Shown piece by piece: positions 56,439 to 64,000 of a stretch of DNA of 64,000 nt. The stretch comes from Agarophyton chilense. Lineage: Eukaryota > Rhodophyta > Florideophyceae > Gracilariales > Gracilariaceae. The stretch is taken from positions 1 to 64,000 of the forward strand of contig JARGXX010000046.1 in NCBI GenBank assembly GCA_030374765.1, read 5' to 3'. How positions within the stretch are numbered: position 1 is the first letter of the stretch; every line of letters begins with the position of its first letter. Under the pieces are notes generated by a model, which was given only the letters and a program-made list of their open reading frames with translations, was not told the origin of the DNA and searched no databases. The position numbers were made by a program, and so were the translations under genes.

Positions 56439-57168
56439 CACAAACAGTGCTGGATCTGTTCGCAGTTGGAAGCAGCGGCCAGCTTTCTCTATTATTTTTA
56501 CTGAGAGTTCTCGTGCCGAAGCGAGTTATGAGACGATGGCACGGCTGAGCCAAAGCCAGTGGAACGGCTGAGAAAAAGCACGCAATACTAGTGGCTGCTT
56601 CCGGCTCAGGCCGCCTCTCTTCCCATGTGCGGGCAGCCCTAGCTCTGGTTAGACTGAACGTCTCATCTGATATACAGTTTGCCCAAATTGGCAGGCTCCT
56701 TTAAATATTCATAACGAAACAACTACTGATAACTGGAAGGAAGCACTGTAAATATTTCGAAATATCTGCGATGACAAAGAAATACCACGTTCTTTGACTG
56801 TAGTGTTAAAACTGTTTTGGAAAGGGGAAACGTAGCCAAACAGATCTCGACCACAACTTAAAATCTTACAAAGAGTTTGAAAAAAACTTAACGTACGCAC
56901 TTGTATGAGTTCTCGAAGATGATTACGAAGATAAATAAGCTTCTTCTTTTATTTGGTAGCACTCTCAATACTTTGTTTTTCAAAGAAAAGTGTTGATTGA
57001 AGAAGTAAAGTTAGTCAAATGCACGATTGGTGTAGAAATCTTATTAAGGGAAAAAGCAGACTGAGCACTAAAGATGAATGTGTACTGTCATCGACAATGA
57101 TAGGAATTGTTACAATGAACGGATTATATTCATAAAAACTGTGATAACCGACTAACGTGAATGCTTCT

Positions 57169-57487
57169 ATTAGAATGGTAGGTTGATGAAACTGACCTTC
57201 TCTTGATGCAACCGCCCCATCTTTTCGTATTTGTATTCTTAATGGCTGTACCGTGACTCGTTGATATTATTTCGTGGCAACAGTTTTTGTAATGTATTGC
57301 GCACGCTTATATGTTGTAATTGTGTGTCCTTACAAATCACCATGTTTGTAGTTGGTAAACCAGCGGGAAGAGGTAGAGACCTCTCTCTCAATGTGGAATT
57401 TGTTTTACACTGACAGAAAGCACTTGAATTTGTCGTTCTCAGTCGACTAGCTCGACCAAGCACGAAGGCGCAGTCTAATTTTTTTTA
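57169..57487 (+). repeat. 5' LTR of Copia element E
   Basis: Starts tattagaatgg and ends ttttta before gtgatgggccc. Its first 165 bp match 60981-61143. Termini TAT...TTA resemble those of element C rather than the usual TG...CA. Confidence 0.8.
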
Positions 57488-57544
57488 GTGATGGGCCCAG
57501 CATTCTAAGCCAACTTTTCGTCTAGGACCAAGTTCTCCTGGGAT

Positions 57545-58541
57545 GTGAGATCCCCTCCATGGACTGATGGGAGGGGTGACCAGGAAGAATATCAAGATGC
57601 AGTCAAGCTCTGGCAGACGTTTCACAAAACTCTCCCAGACTCTAATAGCAGCAAGATGCCGACAGCAATGCAGGCTGTTTGTATCAAATCTCAATTTTAT
57701 GGCCGTGCAAAAGATCTTCGCACTGGAATGTCACAGACTGAGCTGATTGAAGATTGGGAAGTAGACTTCTTCGTGGGCAATATATATCAGAAGGATGCCC
57801 TCTCTATAGTAAGTGAAGCTTCCCGCGCTCAATATGCTATGGAATACTCGCCGTTGCAGCACCGAGACCATGAAGAACTTCGAGTCTCGATTCTCGACAC
57901 AAGTTCCAAAGTTCAACTCCATATCTTCTACTATCAGGCTACCCGAGTGCATTACTGCTTTAATGCTACTATCTAATTCCGCCATTGATGACTCCAAACG
58001 GGTTTCCGTTATGGCAGCAGGCGAATCATCTGATGAGAACCTCATTTTGCAGTCGTCGAATGAAGAGTTTATCAACTCTATAACGGATCAATCAGTAGCC
58101 TCGGTCATTAAGCACTGCGATAAGACCTCCCCAAACAGCGAAATTGGATCGCTTGTTGCCAGCTCTGCTAGAACAAGCCATACTCGAGAACATCTTCGCA
58201 GTCACAGAAGCCGTTACAAGGGACAATCTTCCATTTTAAAGTATCCCTGTGATGAATGCAGAAAATATGGACACTGGAGGCGCAACCACTATCCCGACAG
58301 CTCATTCCCATCGCATATGAAGTCATTTCATGCCCCATCTGGGTCAAAAGAAAACGGTCGTCACTCTAATTGCACTGGAAACACACCTTACCATGATCAG
58401 CACAGCAGAGACAAGTCTAAGAGGAAGACTGTCTCATTTAATATGGCAACTCTGACTAGCTCATCCGCCAGTACCGATACATCTCTGGTCGAACTCGGAC
58501 CACTGCTTGACGACGAAGCATCGTTCTCCGCAATTGGATAA
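57545..58541 (+). pseudogene. Copia Gag and protease start (element E)
   Basis: Two overlapping frames: 57545-57976 (Gag N-terminal part, LWQTFHKTLPDSNSSK) and 57813-58541 (242 aa). The second has a zinc knuckle CDECRKYGHWRRNH (residues 146-159; the last ligand is His instead of Cys) and ends in the protease active site LGPLLDDEASFSAIG. There the Gly of Asp-Asp-Gly is Glu, and a TAA follows. Confidence 0.75.
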
Positions 58542-58574
58542 ATAGAACTGAACTTACTAGCCGATCACATCGGA

Positions 58575-59091
58575 TTGCCAGCTAACCCGAAGCTAGATGC
58601 CATACCCCTGGCACTCAACGGACACACGCACTGGCAGTACGGAACTGGCCGGCACACCAGTTCAGCACGTCACATACTAGGATCAATTGCCCTCACTGCG
58701 ACATCTGACCACGGTAATTCAGTTCGGATCAAGCACCTTGTTCTAGACGGATCACCCCAGTGGGTCATTGGAAGAAACGTGACTCGATAAGCTAATACCG
58801 AGCACATAGGCAGAAATGCACTTATGTTCGTCTCTCACGGACACCGAGACCACCTTTCCATAATCAATAATGGCTTCCTTAGCTACTCGGCATTGGGAAT
58901 CTTTACATCTCACTGCAATGACGGCTCTACTCTTTCGAGCCTCTGCAGTAACTCTTGACACCACACCATGGTGTGATGTAAAGAAGATTATAGACAAGGC
59001 CTACAAACACGTATGTGGCCATGCAAGCTATAGTGACTACAAGCTCTTGCTAGAGAGGAATGGAATCTGGATTGAGACCGTAAAGTCGTAG
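58575..59091 (+). pseudogene. Protease C-terminus and pre-integrase segment (element E)
   Basis: 58575-58790 contains HLVLDGSPQWVIGRNVT, the second half of the Copia-family protease, also seen in element C (SSQWVIGRNVTPKA). 58870-59091 contains HVCGHASYSD, the two His of the integrase zinc domain. Confidence 0.65.
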
Positions 59092-59094
59092 CTC

Positions 59095-60061
59095 ACGGAA
59101 ATGATCAATCGCTGCACTGCTTGTCGCTCCGCAGCGGTGCCGCAGCCCAGTCTCAAGGTCTCCATTAGTTCCCTTTCTAAGAACTACAACGAGGTTTTAT
59201 GTGTCGATCTTTTTTTTTGATGAGATGCTGCAAATGCACTTGATGGATCTAATTACAAGATATTCAAGTGCTCTTGTAGTAACTTCAACAAGTCTTACAG
59301 AGGCTATTTTTGCCTTTGAAGCCTCCTGGTTATCCCAGTTCTGGTACCCTGACTCTATTCGTGCAGACAAAGCCTTCCAAGTCGGATCGTTCAAGCGCTA
59401 CGCCAAGAAGCTTGGAATACCGATTCATCGAGTGCCTCCTGGCAGGCACTCGAAAAATGCGATAGTGTCTAAGCATAACATCTTTCGCAGCATCTTTATT
59501 AACCTAAAAGAGGATGCTGGTTCCGAGTTTGACCCCAAAGTAGCTGCATACAAGCCTCTGTGTATTTCTAACGATCTTTACGGTAACAACACCTTGTCTG
59601 CATTTGAACTAGCGAAAGGCTTCTCAAATCCTATTGCCGCCGAGCCTAACAAAACTGCTATACCTGACGATGTTCGCATTGCTCGTGACCAGCTACAAGA
59701 ACGCCGCAAACTAGCGCTAATTCTTCGCTCAAATTCTGTGACTGAACCACCAATCGCAGTTGGTGACTTTGTTGAAGTCAACCAAAAGAAAGACTATGAA
59801 AAGAGAGGAAAGTGGACGGATCCCAAACCGATCCTCTTAGTCAACAGAGCTGCTCGCTCAGTGACCGTTCCAGGACGCAAGGGTCGGGAAATTATTGCCG
59901 CCTTTGAAGATACCTGGCCAGCACTTTCTAAAGAGAGCTTCGCCCAACTAGTACAGGAAGGAATGGGCTCGGTAGATGAACTCTCTATTGAACAGCGTAG
60001 TTCTGCAGGCACGTTGCCTGTAACGACTGCCGAAGCAAGTCCGGAATATAGTACCAAGTAG
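59095..60061 (+). pseudogene. Copia integrase (element E), inactive
   Basis: CTAC (zinc Cys pair) precedes the first Asp (CVDLF, 59206-59208). Frame 59201-60061 (286 aa) has the second Asp in RADKAF (59366-59368). The catalytic Glu position is Val (59465-59467; element C has Glu here). The rest is the well-preserved C-terminal domain (ISNDLYGNNTLSAFELAKGF; KRGKW; VTVPGRKGRE). Confidence 0.8.
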
Positions 60062-60167
60062 ATGTTTTGACTCCCAGGCTACATCGTATCATGAGAATGC
60101 AGCTGCTGATGATGTACTATCGACGGACTCTCCGTATGATAAACCGTCAGTTGGACACATTGTTTCA

Positions 60168-60969
60168 GTGCTCTGGCCCATGGCTGCGCATTTTTATCCA
60201 GGAACTGTGCATTCAGCAGACGAAGATGGTCGTCTAAACAACTATTATGAGGACGGCGACAAAGAACTCCTAGATATGATAAAGGAAGTTTGGAACTACA
60301 ACAATGCACTTACAGCTAGCTCTAGCTCTAGTTCAACACTGCCTGATTTACAAGTCACTAGCACTGAGAAAGCTGTTCAGTCGTCAATGGTAAAGCATTT
60401 CGGGAATAAGCCATTCCTCAAGCACCACGCACAAGGGTTCCACCAATACCCTCTAGTCAATGCATACAAGTTAGAAGAGGAAACCTTCATCAAGACTGTG
60501 CGCCCTGTCACACACGACGAAGTTCCTCCGAACTCAAATATAATCAATAGTCACACACTTTACAAAATCAAGACTAATGACCATGGCTCTTTGAAGCTAA
60601 AAGAACGAATAGCACCTCATGGTAGCGAAGATGACTTAAGAACCGTCTTAAGCAAAGAAGGCATACCCGGAGCTGTCAGATTTGGATGTTAAACTGAGAA
60701 TTGCAGTTGAATCAAAGGATTTATTCACACCACTCTTGATGCAGAAAAACTCTATTGACAAGTCTATTCGCGGAGACGTTAGCTGCGTCCAATATGAATT
60801 TCAGACTGGTGCAGTGGACAAAATATCTTGGGTTCCTGGCAACTCCAACCTTGCAGATCTACTCACCAAGAAGACAGATGCTCTCCAGCTTACGCTATTT
60901 ACTGACAAACTCAACTTCAACTCTCAGGATATTTCGGAAACAAAAAGATCCGAGAAAAACTTTGGTTGA
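60168..60969 (+). pseudogene. RT entry segment joined to RNase H (element E)
   Basis: 60168-60692 encodes the region before and at the start of Copia RT (FGNKPFLKHHAQGF; NSHTLYKIK; LKLKERIAPHGSE), aligned with element C, then breaks off. Frame 60682-60969 continues as RNase H (VESKDLFTPLL, KISWVPGNSNLADLLTKK). The RT catalytic core that should lie between is missing, an internal deletion of roughly 1.2 kb judged from element C. Confidence 0.8.
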
Positions 60970-60980
60970 AGAAGGAAGAG

Positions 60981-61143
60981 TATTAGAATGGTCATGTTGA
61001 TGCAATCCATCTTCTCTTGATGCGAATGCCCAACGTTTTGGTGTCTTTATTCTTAGTGTCTGTACCATGACTCGTTGACATTATGGCGTGGCAACAGTTT
61101 TTCGAATGTATTGCGCACGTTTATATGTTGTATTTGTGTGTTC
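60981..61143 (+). repeat. Truncated 3' LTR of Copia element E
   Basis: Matches the first 165 bp of the 5' LTR, then changes abruptly into family-B internal sequence. Confidence 0.8.
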
Positions 61144-61966
61144 GTGAAACTTCACCTGATGCCAACAAAAGAAGAACCCTAAGGATTGACGCGAACGACC
61201 ATCGGACTCGTGTATGTCGTTCCGATACACCATATTGGAAACCCAAAAACAGGCGGTCATACGGCTGCCGGAAGCATATAATCGCAAAAAGATCGTGACC
61301 CCCTGGAGAAAATCGCATATAAATCAATATGAACTCCGTTTATAGGTCCAAAAGAAGTTTGTTCACCTTGAACTGGTATTCGGCTTCTTTCCCGCTGCGA
61401 ACTTACGGCATGTCGGCTTGAATTAGAGTTCGACATCGCGTCGGCGAACGCGGATCCACAGGAAAATACAGCCATCTATTATACAACGAGACGCTGGGCG
61501 CGTTCTTGCAACCCTTCCGGAAATCGGGTATCTTGGCAAACCTTCGGGCATCCAGATACATATGAAAGAACCTTTGGTATTCTTTCACAGAGTACGGAAG
61601 AATGGCATGATGCACTACCCGCTGATTCCGTCCCATTGTATGGTCACAGCGGTCCCTGGGACGTTCGTAAGCCACTTGGTATTTTGAGGAGCTCTCCGTT
61701 TGGTTTTTCGAAGCCATGGTGCCGCTGTCCACAGGCTGCTCAGCCAGGAAATAGATAGGAGAGCCGACGGAAGCGACATAGTCTGGAGGGAGAATGGTGT
61801 ATCCAACGGGCTTATAAGGCGAGTTCGGCATCGCGCGCGACCAATGAAAAATTACTACTATGAGAAGAAGAATGGAATTGACCTGAGCGTACTGACAGGC
61901 GTAAACCACGATGGATGAAGCCCGGATGGTCGCCAAATTAAGAGCGGAGACTAAGGACGGCTCCAA
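61144..61966 (-). pseudogene. Antisense accessory gene, B' copy (N-terminal third)
   Basis: Frame 61966-61403 (187 aa) includes the same start region as 25527 in element B (MPNSPYKPVGY against MPKSPYKPAGY). It aligns without gaps over about 145 residues, with many replaced but similar residues. A Tyr-to-stop change ends it near 61405. The following residues are recognisable in frames 61327-61121 and 61287-61081 (GGHDLF; FFFCWHQVKFH). At the positions of two stops in element B this copy has sense codons. Confidence 0.6.
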
Positions 61967-62263
61967 TGACCGTCAGGGGAGAATAAGCCAAGGGACCACC
62001 GCGATACCGCGCCACGAGGAATACGCCGGCGTTCTATCTATGGCCAATGTCTACGGCGCGCGGGAGTTTCAGTCCTTAGGCAAATTAATTTTCCTTCGGC
62101 ACCAATGGTCAGCTCACCATTCCACGCCTCCCCGTAGGCGATGACCACGCGACGTCCCGTCACACCCAATGGTACCGGGAGCAACGAAGTGCTCGCGTCC
62201 ACTGAGTCATTCATGAGTCCATCTTGATTTCTCCGTAACGGCCGAATCCTAAGGAGGGAGATA

Positions 62264-62708
62264 TGTGAAGAAGCGACGATAACGTTTGAGCCTTGTAAGC
62301 CGCCGGGCCCTGAGGGATCTTACAGACGCCACGTGGACTGGCCGATATCATCTGGACTCAGGCAGATTATTTGTTTATTTTAATTTGTTTCATAGATTAG
62401 CATTACAGAGCCAGGGAGATCTCAGCCCCTCGCCAGTACTATCTTCTTGGCTCGAGCGATGCTTCTCCCTTAGAGTAAGGTAGGCACCGTTAGGGTACTA
62501 AATAACCCCCTTTGCTATATTAGTTCCACCCTTTGGTCTTCAAGCCATGGTTTCTGTAGCACCGACCTGTAGGACTACGCTGTAAACGCCAGAAATTGCA
62601 CCGAGTGCTCTGGGAGTGCCGCCGTTAAGAATTCGAACCTTAGGATTCGCTCTACCACGCTACCACCGGTCGAGACCCGTACGCTGACCCACGCGTCATT
62701 GCGTTACA
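62264..62708 (+). repeat. 3' LTR of chromovirus B' copy
   Basis: 445 bp, TGTGAAGAAG...GCGTTACA, the same orientation as the solo LTR at 6172. The antisense B-box motif is present near 62630 with one change (gaattcgaacc on this strand). Confidence 0.9.
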
Positions 62709-62757
62709 AAAGGCAAGCATATCCTATTTTATGAAACGCGCCAGCTCTCTTCCCATC

Positions 62758-63105
62758 GAAGTGAATAACGGCGAAACTGCACGAGCGCAGATAAAGCGAA
62801 GACACGAGCGCGACGGAGGAAACGTTTCGAAGAAGAGTGAACCCGAATATATAGAGCGCAGTCTCAAACGTTCGAAACGAGATTCTTCGAATTAAGGAGC
62901 ACAGAAAACCGCCGCAGACGGTACTGTGTGGACGAGGCCTTGCCTGAACAGGAAGTGCGACAAAAAGCACCGAATTCAATACTGTAGTATTACCTCCGCT
63001 GACGAACGGAAGCAGCTCCTGGACTATTTCTTCGCAGAAAAGCGGGGGAAGAGGAGCATCGAAGTCGCCCGTTTATCAAGCCATCCGAGCAGCAATGAAA
63101 GGTAA
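62758..63105 (+). pseudogene. Gag nucleocapsid tail with CCHC knuckle (A2)
   Basis: Basic Gag tail and a Cys-x4-Cys-x3-His-x4-Cys knuckle (CLNRKCDKKHRIQYC), with a TAA before it (62893) and the shared TAA at 63103-63105. Confidence 0.65.
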
Positions 63106-63610
63106 CACATTTTAATCGACGATCGAGTTGCAGCAGACGCGATTGGAGACTCTGGCGCCGACTACAGTGCTATATCAAAAGACTTGATGAAGCAAATCAT
63201 TGCGGGAAGCAACTTGGAAGTCATCGATATCCCTGAATCCATCGAACTCGAGACTGCTCTTGAGGGGCACTGCAGAAGCCCTAATGATGTTCACATCAAA
63301 GTAAAGCGTGACGGTGCCGCTGGTAATAACCCTGCCCAGGAAGAAGATACCTATACTTCCGCATGGAGTAGAGTTCTTCATTACGGATCAGAGTATGAAA
63401 CGGGTGATTCTTGGACGGCCCCTGCTCAATGCGATAGAATTCAACCTAGACGACCACCTCGAGAAGGTCGGTCCGGCGATTAACGGTATGCGTATCAGCC
63501 GCCTCGGTGTACCTACTGAGAAGGGTAACTACAGTGGTGTATCCTACAGAGACACGAAAGACGACCCAATTGAACCACCGGCACACCACGCCACCCGCCC
63601 AGCAAGCTGA
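63106..63610 (+). pseudogene. Aspartic protease (A2)
   Basis: The active-site triplet Asp-Ser-Gly is intact (63148-63156), followed by ADYSAISK. A 1-bp insertion near 63270 moves the second half (63308-63610, with VILGRPLLNAI) into another frame. This is the better-preserved active site of the two A copies. Confidence 0.65.
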
Positions 63611-63900
63611 TGAGGTGGGCATTGAAGCTCAATCGTTTCAGTTATATCATACAGCATCTACCGGAGGAACGGAATGTTTAGGCGGATATTATGACACGTT
63701 GGGCCTTAAAAAGTCCTGAAAATTTCAAAGTAGCCATTCTAAGGGCATGCAAGACTGTTCTCATGGCGCCAATAAGCCCCGAACTGAAGCCGAAACTTGA
63801 CTGGCCCAAACTCAAAAACCTGGAGAACACACAAAGTAGCAGTCCCGAGAAGCCACCCAGCAGTTTCAAGCAGAACAAAGGCATTTTGCAAAACATTTGA
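63611..63900 (+). pseudogene. RNase H tail and connection (A2)
   Basis: The RNase H end is IIQHLPEERNV, then TAG (a Trp codon in A1), then ADIMTRW, with the canonical Ala-Asp. The open part is 63691-63900. As in A1, no reverse transcriptase precedes it. Integrase zinc-domain sequence begins near 63960 and runs off the window. Confidence 0.6.
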
Positions 63901-64000
63901 GGGCTTATATGGGTACCGAAGTCAGACACACTGTGTAAGCTAAGAGTTTTAATCGCAGCACACACCAGATCCACAGGACACCGAGCAAAGGAAGTGAAAA

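Larger units (their letters stand above)
55881..57168. other. Intergenic region downstream of RB
   Basis: No protein or RNA gene is recognised. The frame 55968-56165 (65 aa) has no motif. It contains GCTGAA-type repeats and a CCAAT/ACGTCA cluster (listed separately). The part from 56640 to 57168 is AT-rich and featureless. Confidence 0.5.
57169..61143 (+). mobile_element. Copia element E (same family as C)
   Basis: The 5' LTR (57169-57487) is followed by the primer-binding motif gtgatgggcccagca. Then come Gag, protease, integrase, an RT start, RNase H, the purine tract aagaaggaagag and a truncated 3' LTR (60981-61143). The RT core is deleted, as the RT entry frame runs directly into RNase H near 60670. 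The integrase Glu is mutated. The element is cut at 61143 by fusion to a family-B fragment. Confidence 0.85.
61144..62708 (+). mobile_element. Truncated chromovirus B copy (B'), 3' end
   Basis: The reverse complement of 24670-26215 in element B: part of the antisense gene, the purine tract aaggagggagata (62251-62263) and a complete 3' LTR. It is truncated at 61143 against element E and abuts Gag sequence of element A2 at 62709. Confidence 0.9.
62709..64000 (+). mobile_element. Ty3/gypsy element A2, partial (continues beyond window)
   Basis: Collinear with A1 from 62838 on and sharing its protease-to-RNase H join. Upstream sequence 62709-62837 extends Gag beyond what is visible of A1. It has independent lesions: a TAA at 62893-62895, a 1-bp insertion near 63270 and a TAG at 63679-63681. 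Confidence 0.85.

Noticed and set aside
1..64000. Bacterial or phage origin
   Set aside because: LTR retrotransposons with chromodomains, a Tc1 element, an RB pocket protein and splice-like gaps are all eukaryotic; no operons, ribosome-binding sites or prokaryotic genes are seen.

Overview
This is eukaryotic DNA dominated by transposable elements. It carries LTR retrotransposons with chromodomain-type Ty3/gypsy and Copia gene sets, a Tc1/mariner element, and a retinoblastoma-family (RB) pocket-protein gene. Frame changes inside the RB gene and neighbouring frames suggest very short introns (about 20-60 nt). RB plus these retroelement types would fit a microbial eukaryote such as a zoosporic fungus or an oomycete-grade protist. 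The sequence alone does not settle the taxon.

Layout. 1-2.8 kb: Ty3/gypsy family A (copy A1), with protease apparently joined to the RNase H tail; a matching copy A2 closes the window at 62.7-64.0 kb. 4.7-5.8 kb: a more decayed integrase/chromodomain copy (A3). 6.17-6.62 kb: isolated LTR of family B. 6.6-8.5 kb: decayed Copia fragment. 9.06-13.87 kb: Copia element D, C-rich on its coding strand, with a nearly intact reverse transcriptase. 13.90-15.20 kb: Tc1 element with an intact 331-aa DD34E transposase and double (IR/DR-like) ends.

15.2-23.5 kb (block P) and 40.8-55.9 kb (block Q) are copies of one gene cluster: an unidentified region M, two inverted copies of a zinc-finger/37-aa-repeat gene (Zp and Zm), an unidentified gene Y, and the RB gene. 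In Q the M-Zp-Zm-Y part forms two almost identical tandem units of 5,483 bp followed by a third, truncated unit. The RB copy in Q (52.8-55.9 kb) is the complete one. The RB copy in P is broken inside its B-box by about 560 bp of foreign helical-repeat coding sequence (X). X is itself interrupted by Copia element C (23,756-38,924, TSD cgcac), and C contains Ty3/gypsy chromovirus B (24,670-34,904). A fold-back of X and RB follows at 38.9-40.8 kb.

57.2-61.1 kb is another Copia of the same family as C (element E). It is fused to a truncated B copy (61.1-62.7 kb), which abuts A2.

Most notable: chromovirus B carries a long antisense frame (about 690 codons, three stops) between its chromodomain and 3' LTR. 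A second, independently placed copy keeps the homologous frame. The LTRs carry antisense Pol III-like A/B-box sequence pointing toward that frame.
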